Below, in pieces: positions 10,483 through 22,432 of a stretch of DNA of 64,000 nucleotides. The notes under the pieces are model-generated. The model searched no databases, was not told the DNA's origin, and saw only the letters and a list, made by a program, of their open reading frames with translations. The stretch is from positions 116,109 through 180,108 of the forward strand of contig JAIWNI010000062.1 in the NCBI GenBank assembly GCA_025331435.1. The letters run 5' to 3'. A program made the position numbers and the translations under genes. Every line of letters begins with the position of its first letter. Within the stretch, counting starts at the first letter, position 1. The stretch is from Choanephora cucurbitarum. Lineage: Eukaryota > Mucoromycota > Mucoromycetes > Mucorales > Choanephoraceae.

Positions 10483-12160
10483 TCCTCTTTGTTTATTTTT
10501 TACCACATCTTCTAACATGTATTAAATGAAAGAGACATGCTTAAGAAACTGAATTTTAAATGATATATCTATAAAGATGCTTTGTTATAAAAAAATGTAT
10601 TTAGTATCATAGCAAATTTTGTGTATATTGTATCTCAAACAAGAAAGGCATAAGGCCAACAGTCTATTGCATGACTGTGTAATCCCTCACTATCCTATTG
10701 ATGCACAACAGTCACTATTCTTACATAGAAAATAAGTGTAACTTATGATAGGAGTATTCTTCTGAATGTCCTTGACTAGAAAAGGAGACGGTAAACCTTC
10801 TGGAAGTTTCGTAATTGACCATGACCATAGTTGTTTAAACAAATGATTTAGTAGGACAAGCTATGCTTTCTACCAAATCAAGCACACATTTCTTAAATTG
10901 AACTACTCTTTCGAAACATTCTATCGTCAGGATAACACGTATGTTTAAACAAAGAAATGTTGTCAATAAAGTAAAACAAATGATCTCCTTTTTGACATAT
11001 TTCTATTGGGTGCATACAGGAGTGAATCGTATGATCTTTCAATTGCTCTTAAGGAGAATCAACTGAAACACAACTCATCCTCCTTTTTCATTGGCTTGTG
11101 CTCCTTTGTCAAATCTATATGGGATTAGGACAAACTAAAGAACCGATGTAAACTTACTTTCAGGGTCATACTGTCGATAGTCACACATGGAGAGAGGATC
11201 AAACTATTTCTAAAATAAGGTATTTTTACAGAAAAGGGGGGTTACATGACATCAAAAAATAGATTTAGTGTCAAAGTGAACTTCGCCTGTTTAAAAAAAA
11301 AGTTGTCATGCACACATGTGTGTACACAAAGAAATTAGAGATCGATGGCTTTACTAAATATGTTCAGGGTTCGGTCTACTCAAATGGAGTTGAGAAAAAT
11401 AAACCGGCTTTAGATAAACATGGTATCTGTCCAATCAGATAGATTGTGCTACTACTCTTGTGTTACTAGTGTATTGGATGAAACATCGTTTAGGAAGGGC
11501 TTAGGATGTGGCGTTGTATGAATAAATTGCCTCAGTAGAGATCTGATTATATCATGGTTTCATTCTCGAAATGCTCTATCACGATGGTAACACGGCGTTT
11601 AGTGACAAAGAAGTTATAAATGATTGTTTAATGCTGGCATCATAACCCCGAGAAAGATCTCGAACTTGATGTATCACAGTTTCATTGTTATAGAAAGAAG
11701 GGGGGGGGGACAGACTAATGAACCCAGCCTGTTGTTGTTAGTTGACAATTTATCATTTGATTAAAAAAAATCTTTTTAAGCTTGGCGCAATGTTTCCATG
11801 GTTTCACAAGCCAAAACCGCGGTCTTGTTGTGCGTAGTTAAGCTGAGCCATTATTATTTACGCGGGCGCCATCACCTCTAAAAATGGCACACGTGGAATT
11901 TGAAATAATGAAACCAATCGCCCTCTTGTCCTGTCTCATCATTTTCCACGTGAGACAAGCACTAGAACTAAAGTGATTTTAAATTAAGTAATCATGACTT
12001 TTTAGAATAAAAAAAAAAATTTTTTTTTTATTATGGTGTGTGTGTGTGTATATACATGATGCCGTTTTAGTTATGTTTGTATGTATAGAATTATGTGCAA
12101 AAAAAAAAAGATGTGAAATGTTGTACAAGATGCAATAAAAAAAAAAGTGATCCTAAAAGT
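10483..12160. other. Gap between two convergent genes; no gene, but a pair of E-boxes
   Basis: Long for a gap between two gene 3' ends. I see no coding frame. It contains a G-run at 11701-11709, a GC-rich patch near 11860-11880 (unusual here) and two CACGTG sites (listed separately). Confidence 0.5.
11890..11952. promoter_or_regulatory. Inverted pair of CACGTG E-boxes
   Basis: CACGTG occurs at 11890-11895 and 11947-11952. The flanks extend to a 9-base inverted match (CACGTGGAA / TTCCACGTG). CACGTG is the site of Pho4/Cbf1-type bHLH factors in fungi. It lies downstream of both flanking genes, so its target is unclear; it may drive an unrecognised transcript. Confidence 0.35.
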
Positions 12161-12404
12161 CTATTTTAAAATGTCTGACTCTATTGTGCTGACAAATGGT
12201 AGATAATGATGATAAATGTTGGCAGGTGTAGTGGGAGTAGCATATGGGTCAGGTTGAATGGGAATAGATGAGGACCAGCTCAGGATGGGTTTGCAGACAT
12301 TATAGTCAGTAAATCGCTTTTTATAATGTGGCTGTTCTTCCTCAAATGATCGTTTCATACGGATAGGTGGTGGTGGTGGTTGTTGAATGATAGGTGTATG
12401 ATTG

Positions 12405-12439
<35 letters not shown>

Positions 12440-13033
12440 CATCATGGCAGTAGCAGTAGCAGCAGCAGCAGCAGCAAAATCATTTTGTGATTTCAAATGA
12501 GGTCTATTCCACCAATGCTGACATTGATTTACCCAAGCATAAAAATCATCTTGAGGTAAGTGAATTGTGTAATTTAATGCAGACAGGAATTCCATTTCCA
12601 TAATATTCAATTCATTGACTGGAATACTAGAAACTTCAGACCAAGTCTAGAATCATATATAAGATTTAGATATCATTTCTCAACTTATTATATATATATA
12701 TATTTTTACCTTGTTGGTGAATGTATTATCATCTAGGTATTTATTAGCCAAGACAAGGGCAGTTGTAAACAGTCTGACTTCAGATCCAATGGAGGCATGA
12801 ATCAATGGATAGGCTGATCGTAATTTCTGAATATAATAGAGTGCTAATATCATACAGGTGCAGGATATCTGTGTTGCCTTCAGCAATTTCTGAACATACA
12901 GTTTAAAGGTAAGATGACGCTTTGGGCTAGATGTGATATTCTTGAAGGATCCAGCCCAGATACAAGGTATAATCACTGCACAAAATTCAGCAAGTTGTGA
13001 TGCATCAGTCATGGCGAGAATAGGTGCTGTCAT
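12161..13033 (-). CDS. PHO80/PCL-type cyclin
   Basis: Exon 1 is 13033-12710 and exon 2 is 12646-12161, giving 269 residues. I take the ATG at 13033; the frame upstream has only a TTG. The cyclin box is recognisable: an early ISCTCMILALYYIQKLR helix, then EVRLFTTALVLANKYLDDNTFTNKTW across the splice junction, then VNELNIMEMEFLSALNY. This is the pattern of the PHO80-like group, which partners Pho85/Cdk5-type kinases. The C-terminal third is low complexity (Ala runs from GCT/GCA repeats, Pro-rich stretch) and ends at a TAG. Cyclins of this group control phosphate response, polarity or glycogen metabolism; which one applies here cannot be read from sequence. Confidence 0.85.
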
Positions 13034-13528
13034 TTTCAAAGAATGAATCGATCGTACAGGTTGAAATGACGCTTGCTTATAATAAATAAATAAATCACTG
13101 TAAGATAGAAAATCAAAAAAAATAAAAACAAAATAAATGGTTTTTTTTTATTTATATAGAATGTCGGTCATTGAATTATGATTTTTTTTTAAAGTTTTCG
13201 TTTACCAACAAATCCCCCTCCCCCCCCAAGAAACCTGTTCCCCCCCCCCCCCTTTATTTTGATCATGGAACTCTTTCGTTCCATTTGTGATACCCAAAAA
13301 TTTTTTTTTCCTGCAGTCCTCAGAATTCTTCTTACCCCCCATTTTTGACAACACCCCCCCTCTCCCTTGAAAAAAAAAAAAAGAATACAAATGACGCATA
13401 TGAGTTTCAAATCGACTTCTAAACTTGGCCAGAGGGGATAAAATATCATGCCGCTCTATGTATGACTATTTTTAACTTTGAGTTGTGCCTTCTGCCTCCT
13501 CTCTCTTTTTATTATTAAACTCCCTTCT

Positions 13529-15972
13529 ATGCTATCTACAGTGACCTTCGATGCTGATATATCCATACCCAGTCTAAATCATAAAAAGTTGTCAGTTCAT
13601 ATCGATAAAGGACAAAATATCAAAGATATTGTTCAACACCTTGTTCAGACACATGGCATACCTCCTTACTTGACACCATCTATCCATGCCAATCTGATGG
13701 CCCTCATCAAACACACGCCTTCATCTCACTCAAAACACGCGAAAGAGAAACAAGCTTGGCGTCAATCTTTCTTAAACGCGTATCAGTCCAATACACTTCA
13801 ATATAACACTAAACCTGAAGAGGTAAAAAAAAAAATAAAGATCATTTGGGGACTCTAGTTGACTTACTGTTGAGTAAAGGACATCTTTCCTCGAGCCTAT
13901 CATACCTTAGTCCATTGTCCTATCACAGGTGTATTTGATGCCTTACTTGAACTAGAGAATAATTATGCAGCTGTCGTTCAGGAACATCAGTTGGCACACG
14001 AGAATGAATTAGCTACTATTCAAGCCAGGTTAGACTATCATGAATACAGTGTTTCTAATTGTAACACTCAAGATTGTTAGACAAGCCTATGAAATGGAAT
14101 CCATGTCTTCACCCAGTTCAGGCACTACTTCACCCAGACACAGCAATACAAATAGCAACATGACCACCTTATTTACACGTCAGGTAGAAGAGATGGAAAT
14201 CTTTCAGGCGACATGGCAATCAGATATCCTTCAGATGCGTCAGACACAACGTCACCAATACCGTGAATTCGTCATCGAACTCTATCAGGAATACCAGGCT
14301 CGTTTGGCCTCTTTGACAGATGAACAACAGATGCTTCGGTTGGAAGATACACTTGCGATGGCAGAAAAGAAGATTGATGGTAAGGAATTGATGGCTGCTG
14401 CTGCCAGTCGTATCAAACAATGGGATACAGACAGCAAGACATCCTCTTTGCGCAGTGAATCAACTGGATCAAAACGATCGGCTGAACCCAGTGTGAATGA
14501 GGTTGCTGTCAAGAGTATTGAGGAAATGGGATTTGAACGTGAACAGGCAGAGACAGCCTTGTTCTTGTCCAATCAGAGTCTGGAGGCTGCCATCGGTCTC
14601 TTGTTGGAGAACAGAGAACGCGTTGATCAGTTCTTGATGGATCAAAAGGCACAGAGACCCCCCAGTGTGACATCCTATCGTCGTTCTCAATCCCTCAGTC
14701 AGGTCCCTCGTCCTGCCCTTCAACCTCAACCAAGTCGAACCCATAGTGCACGTCAGGAACCCCGTCGTCATTCTCTTCTGGCCACCACTTCTCCAGCTCC
14801 CTTGCATCATAAATCCAACAGTAGTCCCAGCCTGTTGACCAACATGCCACAACAGTCATCTTCTGCTCATCTGGGCAAGAGTTGGATGAATTCCTTTTTA
14901 CATCAACAAAAGCAGGCCATGGAGAACACCAATCTCAGTTCAGTCAGGAAACTCGGTGGTTGGCTAGGTAAGGCCATGGAGAACTTGGGCATGGATCACG
15001 ATAGTCTTCTTCAAAAGCAACAACAGTACAATGCACCTCAATTGGTGGAATCCTTCACGATCCTGATGGGTACAGCGCAGATCAAATCATCCCATAACCT
15101 GAGATTGTTAGTGGCTGATGAAGCCGAGATCTTTCATCCACCTTATGATCCACAGAGAGAGATGGCCTATCGAGCAGAGACCTCAACTAAGCTATACACA
15201 AGCCATCTGAGTGCTGCCATTGTCTTGGTTGATCTGGCTGAATTGACTCGACCTCAGGGATGGCGACAGTACAAGACAGGCAAAGGGAGTAACCGAGCCT
15301 TGTTTGAACGGTGTCAACAGTCCACTGAATTTCATTTTGCTGATATGGAAACACAGTTGACATGCATTCAACAAGACTTTGAACATCACCCAGATAGTTT
15401 GGTGGAAGGCACTTTCTTTGTGACAAAACATGCTAATCTGCCTTCATCTCAAATCATCTTTCATCTTGTGATTGACAGTACAGGTAAATAAGAGAATACA
15501 ATAGGAATCATCACTTATACGTATTTCCTTAGCTAATGCAGAATTGACCAATCGACATCCTCTCATTCGTGGTTTACGCCATATTCTCAAGATGACCTGC
15601 CAATTCGACATTACCTCTCTCTCTATCCCTCTGTTGCTCTTACCTGAATCATCTGACTCTACATCCGATCCTATGCCCTGGCTTCAGAAGCGTGGTGAGG
15701 TAGTGATGAAATGTATCAAGGGATTCCTGATTGAGAATTCGCGTAGTGGTAAGCGTGTCCAGAGTGAAGGATCTGATCGAGCTGAATCCAGTATGGGTGG
15801 AGGAGGTATGCGTAATATCGAATTTATCTTGCCTCATCGTCCAGAGGTCTATAAGAGCTTACTCCAGACACCCATGACTGTCAATACACATCATCTGGAT
15901 ATACCACCTGAAGTTGAACTTGCCTTTCAACAATTCCGTACTCTTTTAGTGAATTTGTTTAGAACTTCTTAA
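13529..15972 (+). CDS. UBA-domain protein, possible C12orf4 (FERRY subunit 4) homologue
   Basis: Exons 13529-13822, 13880-14028, 14081-15483 and 15533-15972 join in phase into 761 residues. I use the ATG at 13529. A UBA domain sits near residues 300-345 (VKSIEEMGFEREQAETALFL... AAIGLLLENRE) and should bind ubiquitin. A coiled-coil-like stretch precedes it (EMEIFQATWQSDILQMRQTQ... LYQEY). The C-terminal 140 residues (LIRGLRHILKMTCQFDITSLSIPLLLLP onward) form a conserved-looking domain. From memory, the order 'long coiled coil then this C-terminal domain' resembles C12orf4 (DUF2362), an endosomal Rab5-effector subunit, but I could not test this. The middle is a Ser/Gln/His-rich linker. The stop lies 33 bp from the stop of the convergent ubiquilin gene. 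Confidence 0.6.
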
Positions 15973-16005
15973 GTTTTATTTTTAAAAAAAAAATGATGAT
16001 GATTA

Positions 16006-16988
16006 TTAAATGTTGCCACTGAAAAGCATTTCAATAGCTGCATTCACATTACCACCTGTAGCTGTCAATGCTCTAATGTTCTTGGCTGCATCCCAAAAAC
16101 CCATTTCATTCAACTGTTGTAATTGAACTTGAAAACGTTCTTCAGGAGGACGGTTATCAGTGTTTGCCCCACCACCACCAAATAAAGCAGCCATACGTTG
16201 TTGTAATTGAGGATCAATGGCAGGTGCATTACCTAGACCGGCAAAAGGGTTGGCAGGTTCTGTTGTGTTCTGTCCATTGTTTTGCATCAAAGAAGCCATG
16301 GAAGCCATTTGACGAATCATGTCTGGGTTAGACAACATCTGTCTGAATTCAGGCGATTGCATCATATTACGGATTTCAGGACCCATACTGGCCAACTGAG
16401 GGTTGGTCTGGATAATGTTGTCTAGGATAGCAGGGTTCTGAAGTACACTGGACATGTATTGTGCAAACATGGGGTTTTGTAACATTTGGTTTGTCATGTT
16501 GGGATCCATGGCACCGAAACTGTTGCCTAAGGCACCAGCACCAAAGCCAGCACCAAACATGTTGAAAGGGTTTGATTGTGAATCAGCTGGCATACCTGCA
16601 AGACCTGCAAATGGGTTAGCAGGTGTTGTGTTGGGTGCTGTGTTGGGTGTTGTGTTGGTGGTTGGTGTCGTAGTCGTAGTTGTTGTAGCTTAGGATAAAG
16701 ATAAATAAATTAAATAGAAAGACGCTAGAGATAATTATGCTTACCTTTAGTACCTGGTTGAGATCCTTTTACCATATGAACTGTGTTACCATCAGCTATT
16801 TTACAGTCTGCCAAAGTATCATGGTCTTTCAGGACACGACCTGAATAAATAAGACGTTGTCTATCTGCAGGCACTTCTGTCTGTTCAGCAATAGCCGTCT
16901 TTAAATCCAAGACAGTCTTTTCTGTTTCAATAGTGATAATGAACTTCTTGTCACTAGAAGACTTTATGTTTACGTTAATGGTAGACAT
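16006..16988 (-). CDS. DSK2: Ubiquilin / Dsk2-type UBL-UBA shuttle protein
   Basis: Exon 1 (16988-16745) and exon 2 (16688-16006) give 308 residues. Residues 1-75 are a ubiquitin-like domain (INVNIKSSSDKKFIITIETE ... DRQRLIYSGRVLKD). A Thr-rich linker follows. The centre has STI1-type segments with the repeated 'NPxxxQxMxxNPxM' pattern (MTNQMLQNPMFAQYMSSVLQ; MMQSPEFRQMLSNPDMIRQM). The last 45 residues are a UBA domain (RFQVQLQQLNEMGFWDAAKN... AAIEMLFSG). The domain order UBL-STI1-UBA is that of Dsk2/ubiquilin, which carries polyubiquitinated clients to the proteasome and handles tail-anchored or misfolded proteins. Length is close to yeast Dsk2. Confidence 0.95.
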
Positions 16989-17103
16989 GATAGAGAAAAA
17001 AGAAAAAAGAAAGAGAAAATGAATTTAAGAGAAAAAAAAAAGAGTTGTCATCAAAAATAAGCGGTGACGTGTTTACACCTTTTTTGGATTTAATTTTTTC
17101 TTT

Positions 17104-17921
17104 TTATTTCTTTTCCTTTTTACTTTTCTTTTCCTTTTTGATTTTGTCTTTCTTTTCCTTTTTGACCTTCTTTTCTTCTACTTCTTCTTCTGAGCCTACT
17201 CTCTTTCTCTTTGTCACTACTGGCTCTTCTGAGTAATAACCATAAGGCTTGAAGCGCATCTGAAGGCCTTCAGGTTGTTCTCTCTTATAGACAGGTGTAT
17301 TCAGAATAGAGTGTGCTAATGGTGTTGTATCAGGAATATCGACAGTTTCATTCAAAATCAAATATTGATCAAATGGCTTGGGCGCTATCATAACACAATC
17401 AATATGTCTGTCTGTTGTTGGATCTATTGACTTACCAAACACAAATTGTCCATTATGTTCTCGAGAAGGAACAAGACAATGAAAGGAAAGCATTTCATGT
17501 CCACTGATGCCTAAATCAAGTTGATCATCGCTTAATTCTTCTGAATCAGATTCTGATTTCAAATGTTGAGCAGTAGGCACTTTGTATAGGGTGTATGTAT
17601 CGTCTTCCTTTTCGAATTTGCCTAAAGGTTTCTTTGTGGCCTTTTCTCCGGGTGTCTTGAATTTGATATGAGTCAAGTCAGATTCAGAGAGCTAACAAGA
17701 AGAACAGTTAGCATACAGCTTAGTTGAGTTGGTAGCTTGTTCATTTACATTATCGGGAATACGAATCAACCAGAGTTCGTTATCATCATCTAATAGTGTT
17801 TCTTTATCAAATGCTGAGTCAAACTTGGAAAGTGCTGGTTTGAAATCTTTGGGTACACTTTATAGAGAATATATCAGTCTATCGTGTACTTTTGTTGTAT
17901 TTGCTGTTACCTAATAGTCAT
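17104..17921 (-). CDS. RPA34: RNA polymerase I subunit RPA34 (A34.5/CAST family)
   Basis: Exons 17921-17911, 17857-17749 and 17691-17104 make 235 residues. The N-terminal part (VPKDFKPALSKFDSAFDK... LWLIRIPDN) and the following beta-rich region with a short acidic insert match the dimerisation domain of RPA34, which pairs with RPA49 on Pol I. The final 40 residues are almost pure Lys/Glu (KKVKKEKKDKIKKEKK), the usual basic tail of this subunit. The first exon encodes only three and two-thirds codons, which is why a simple frame search misses the start. The family is divergent, so this rests on the 'LWLIRIP' core, length and basic tail. Confidence 0.75.
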
Positions 17922-19369
17922 GGTTTTTATAAAAAAAAAAAAAAAGAGAGAGAGAGAAAAGTAGAGCTTGAAGTTTTTTTTTTCTTCTTCCTCTTACAGA
18001 GTCGTCACATTGTAAGTCACATCTAAAAGTTACATGTCAATTGATTGAGGAGCCCTTTTTGTGTGTGTGTGGGGGGGGGGGGTCTTAGGCACTTTTCTCT
18101 CTCCCCCCTCCCCTTCCCCAGAATGATAGTCTAGATTCAAGATCAACCATCATGCCCCAACATAAATGGAATGGAGGATAGTTTAAGAGCAACATGACTA
18201 AAAACAGAAATATCCAGTTTGCATAACTCTTTACTTTTTCTAATCAAGTATGCAGCTATTAAACTTACTTATAAGTTGAAACAATCCTAAAGTGACTCTT
18301 TTCTTTGTTTGTTGTGGACTCATATTTGTTATTTTATATAAATGGCATTCTGTCCCCCCCTATATATAAGTTCTTGACATACAAAAACCTTATTGTTGCG
18401 GGGATCTTCTCGATACTGTACCGTGATTTCCTGATTTGGTCAATGCTGCAACCGATAATTCAGTCAGATGTTTTCGGAATAAGCTGATGTATTTAAAGAA
18501 TTTAAGCACAATCAAAACCTTAATTCCAGCACATGCTAAACGGAGACACAAACAAATACACACACACACACACACACAAATTTCATTTGTTTCACTAGAT
18601 ACACGAAAAAGAAAATATTAAAAGGGGGGGTGTAAACAGGTTTTTGTTATTTTTTTGAACGTTGCCTTTTTCACCTCACTCCCTTCCGTCTTTTTGAAAG
18701 TGACAAATAAAGAAAGATTCAAATCGTTTAGAGGAGAGACATCATCCACAAATTAAAGTTTAGTTAGTACACCTGAACACTAAATTTAAGCGTGTCACAA
18801 ACTGAAGAGTTCTTGAAGAAAATGTGACTTTAGTGATTTATTGACACATCTAAAATGAACAAGTTCTTCTCTTTCAGAACAAGATTTAGCTGGTATATTC
18901 TGTCACACCCCCCAAAAAGAAAATTGTGATTTATTCTAAAAGGTGGCTATCATTTAGAAACTTGATCGTTTGATGCATGAGGTGACTAAGCTTTTATTTT
19001 TTTTTTCTGTCTTACCCAACAAAACAAAATAAACCAATTTAGGTTAAAAAAAAAAAGAAAGAGGACAAGGTCCATGCTATCAAGCGTGCATCTGATGTTT
19101 TCAACTTGTGCATGACTCAAAGGAGAGAGCAATAACGCTTATATCAAGGGTTTCTTGTGTCCTAAAAAGGGGGAGGTTGATTACGATCTAAACAAACACA
19201 CACATAATTTAATTTATTTACACGCAGCAACATAGAAAAAAAATTTTTTTTTTTTACTTGATGAATCCCAACATCATCATGATTCTGTGTGTCACATTGG
19301 ACTGCTTTCTCTTCCCTTACGTCTCCGATGCGTGACTTGCAATTGAAAATTTCTTTCTCGAAAAAAAAG
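17922..19369. other. Intergenic, simple repeats only
   Basis: Holds a G-run at 18071-18082, a C-rich tract after it, and a CA microsatellite at 18558-18578. No coding frame, tRNA or transposon terminus seen. Confidence 0.6.
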
Positions 19370-19376
19370 TATAAAA
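19370..19376 (+). promoter_or_regulatory. TATA box of the U2 snRNA gene
   Basis: TATAAAA ends 28 bases before the mapped U2 5' end at about 19404, the spacing expected for a TATA-driven Pol II start. Confidence 0.65.
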
Positions 19377-19403
19377 GGAGGTCCAAATTGCAGAAATGAT
19401 TGA

Positions 19404-19598
19404 ATCTTTATCCTCTCAGGCCTTTTGGCTAAGATCAAGTGTAGTATCTGTTCTTTATAGTTTAACAACTATAATGAGGGACATTGTCCCTCACGTTGTT
19501 AATCTAATTTTTTCCGCCTGGAATCCAAGGCTCTGGCTTGCTATCCTTGGAATCCACAGGTGTCCTTTGCCTTACACTAACCGCAAAGTGACGCCGAC
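19404..19598 (+). ncRNA. U2 spliceosomal snRNA
   Basis: The 5' part carries the near-universal U2 sequence: CAGGCCTTTTGGCTAAGATC at 19417-19436, then AAGTGTAGTATCTGTTCTTT. GTAGTA is the segment that pairs with the intron branch point. Stem-loop IIa/IIb follows (GAGGGACATTGTCCCTC hairpin), then the Sm site CTAATTTTTTCC near 19503-19514. Stem-loops III (TGGAATCCAAGG ... CCTTGGAATCCA) and IV (TGTCCTTTGC ... GCAAAGTGACGCC) close the RNA. Length of about 190 nt equals typical U2. It is the core of the major spliceosome, in line with the many introns here. The 3' end is uncertain by a few bases. Confidence 0.95.
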
Positions 19599-19716
19599 CC
19601 TCTTTTTCTTTATAATAAAATGAAAATGAAAATGAAAATGATTAAAACTGTAAATGGCTTGTCCAACATTCAACTGACTTTGCGTGCTTAAGAAACTAAA
19701 GAACTTTCTTTCTGTA

Positions 19717-21048
19717 CAGTGGGGTTGCAAAAAATAAGATAAAAATTTAAATTTCCGTCTCAAATATGTTGACAATGCATGGAATGATTGATCCCCTTTA
19801 TCTCTTTTTTATATCAAAATGGCTCAAAGAACCCACTTAACTGATGCAGAAAAACGTCTTATTGTCAAACTAAGCCAAAATGGTATGAAAGCTAAGCAAA
19901 TTTCAACAGCTGCAGGTGTAAAATTGGCCAGCGTATACACACTCTTGAGAAGGCAAAAATTACAAGGTACAACAGATCGTGCTAAAGGATCTGGAAGACC
20001 TAGAAAACTCACTCCCAGAGTTTTAAGAATTCTTAAGCGGGTCATTGTGCTCAACAGGAGAGCAACTTTGGCCGAATTGACGTCCTCTTTGCCTGTCAAG
20101 GTTCACAGGGACACCGTTCGTCGTGCATTGCGCAGAATGTGTTATAGAAGCCGAGTAGCACAGAAGAAGCCATTCCTAAATGCCTTCCACCGAAGAAGAA
20201 GACTCGACTTTGCAAAAAAAAATACAAGCACTGGACAGTGGAAGACTGGAAGAAGGTGATTTGGACGGATGAAAGTTCGTTCGAAAACGGCAAAAATTCT
20301 GCGAAGGTGATGGTTTGGCGCCTACCGTTTGAAAAGTACTTCGAAGAATGTCTAGCACCTAGTTTCAAGAGTGGTAGGACCAGCTTGATGGTTTGGGGTG
20401 CCATCAGGTATGGTCGTAAATCCCGACTCCACTTCTGCAGCGATATTGAACGCAAAGGAGAAGGCTTTGTATCGTCTATATACAATGGCCCTCTCCTTGA
20501 ATTCTATGGACGGGAGCGAAATCTGATACTAATGGAAGATGGGGCTCCTGTTCATAGATGCAGATCTGCAAAAGATTGGAAGTTGGAGAAGGGATTGAAG
20601 GTGCTAGACTGGCCTGCACAGTCGCCAGATTTAAACCCGATCGAAAATCTTTGGATGATCATGAAGCGACGAGTGCAGGCCTAACGAAGCAGACACGGGT
20701 GCTTCCCCAACGCAGAAGCTCACCGGGCATGCTTGCAAGAAGTATGGGACAGTTTCAGGCCAAAAGATTGGAGTTATCCCATTGCAAGCATGCCCAAAAG
20801 ACTGAGATATGTCCTCGCCCACAGAGGTGGGGCAACAAGATATTAGCTGGCTACTAGCTCACCTATTTGTATTATTTCAAAGCAATAAAAAGTTCAAAAA
20901 CAAATCCAGACAATTTCTAATGACTTTTCGAGCATTTTAGGACATTTAGTAATAGTTTAATGGTGTTTAGTAGGTCAAGATCAATGATGATGATAATATG
21001 AATTTTGCGGAAATTTAAATTTTTATCTTATTTTTTGCAACCCCACTG
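19717..21048 (+). mobile_element. Tc1/mariner element, non-autonomous because its transposase is broken
   Basis: Near-perfect terminal inverted repeats of about 41 bp: the left end begins CAGTGGGGTTGCAAAAAATA and the right end is its reverse complement ending CCCCACTG. TA flanks both ends (19715-19716 and 21049-21050), the Tc1/mariner target duplication. The 1332 bp length is typical of Tc1. It carries one transposase gene on the plus strand. The intact ends and similar TIRs suggest a fairly recent insertion. It lies about 120 bp downstream of the U2 snRNA gene. Confidence 0.93.
19819..20857 (+). pseudogene. Tc1-type transposase (DD34E), frameshift and nonsense codon
   Basis: The start at 19819 encodes paired helix-turn-helix DNA-binding regions (HLTDAEKRLIVKLSQNGMKA; GRPRKLTPRVLRILKRVI). 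Around 20213-20222 an A9 run shifts the frame; the catalytic part resumes from about 20222 with VIWTDESSFE (first Asp), ILMEDGAPVHR (second Asp) and SPDLNPIENLW (Glu). By my count 34 residues separate the last two, so DD34E. An in-frame TAA at about 20683 then interrupts the conserved C-terminus, which continues in the same frame to about 20856 (HRACLQEVWDSF... MPKRL). Two lesions, so this copy is not expected to make active transposase. Confidence 0.9.
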
Positions 21049-21050
21049 TA

Positions 21051-22432
21051 CGTGTGTGTATGTGCATGCGTGCGTATATGTATGTATACGTGTACTTGTA
21101 CGCGTTATTCAAATCACTTGACTTGTAATAAACCAGAGACTGTCTTTTCTTTATTGGTCACAAGTAACATAATCGTGTATGGTAATTGAGCTTTTCTTTT
21201 TTTTTTGGCTCTAAAAATAAATCTCTTTTTGGGTCTTGTCTTAGTGCATAAATGACATTTGTCTCTGTTTAAAATGATAGTCAGCTTGTTATTTGCCTAT
21301 TTAGCAGACTACTTTAATCCATCATACAGGTTGTATAGTATGGTTTATTTGAGAATAATGTTACCTCTTATTTAAACCGTCAAAAAGAAAGGAAAAAGGC
21401 ACTGATAGTGTTAGTTCTACCCTAACAGATTATTAATAGCAGGTTAACCGAAGATCAGACATTGTGTATCGAGAACCGAGCCTTTTTCTCATCACTAAAT
21501 CGAGCAACACAACTAAAACTAGATAGTTAAAATGTAACTCCCATTTTGACAACACCTTATCAGCATACTACTATCATCAAACAAACCACAATGGATAGGC
21601 TTCTTATATGTCTTATTTCTCTAAATTAAATGTAATGCAATACTCAATGTATTACATAAATTGAAGGATTCACCCTTAAATTGTAGAACTTCATTGCTTA
21701 AAATAAACTAGTCCATATAGAGTAGTTTGTTGGATCCAATGAAGCCATTTTTCATTGTTGTAGTCATCGCTGAAGGAATAAATCGACTGATAATTAAGAC
21801 AAAACACTTTTCGAACTAAGCTGTCTTTATCTAACATGAGTTCCACAGTCTTACCAGACAACCTTGTCTCTTTGACTAGAGAATGCCTTTGCTTTCTTTC
21901 TGTGCCTAATGACTCTATCTGATACTATAGACAACAGTTGAAGCAAAAGTATAGGTGAATGATGACCGCATAAAATAACATGCGTATGATAGATCGCCCA
22001 TCTTGTTTGACAACAGATCATTGGACAAGTTTGACTGACTCATTTTTCTTACTTCTCTCTCTTTATAGAAAACAAAATAATCATCTTAGCATGGATCTAA
22101 TCAAATTGAATGGTTCTTTGCAAGTAAACTATCGGATCCTAAATAAACGCTATAGGTTTCAAAAATAAAAACATGTCCAAGTAGTTACACACAATTTATA
22201 CGCATGGTCTCAACCCTTTTTGTCTGCAAGACCCGTTACACTTATTGTTGAGGTCCACCTTAGACCCTAAAAAAAAAAAAAAGAAGGTTATGGACACCCT
22301 TCTTTTTTTTTTTGCTTTTTTTTTTCTTGCTTTCTTTCTTTCTTTCTTTTTTTTCTCTCTTTGTAGCTCATATTTAAAACAAAGAAAAAAAAACTCTTTA
22401 CAAGTTCATCCTTACTTTTTATAGCCTAAAGA
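21051..22432. other. Intergenic, simple repeats only
   Basis: GT/CG-alternating tract immediately after the Tc1 element (21051-21100) and CTTT repeats at about 22330-22355. No gene supported. Confidence 0.6.
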
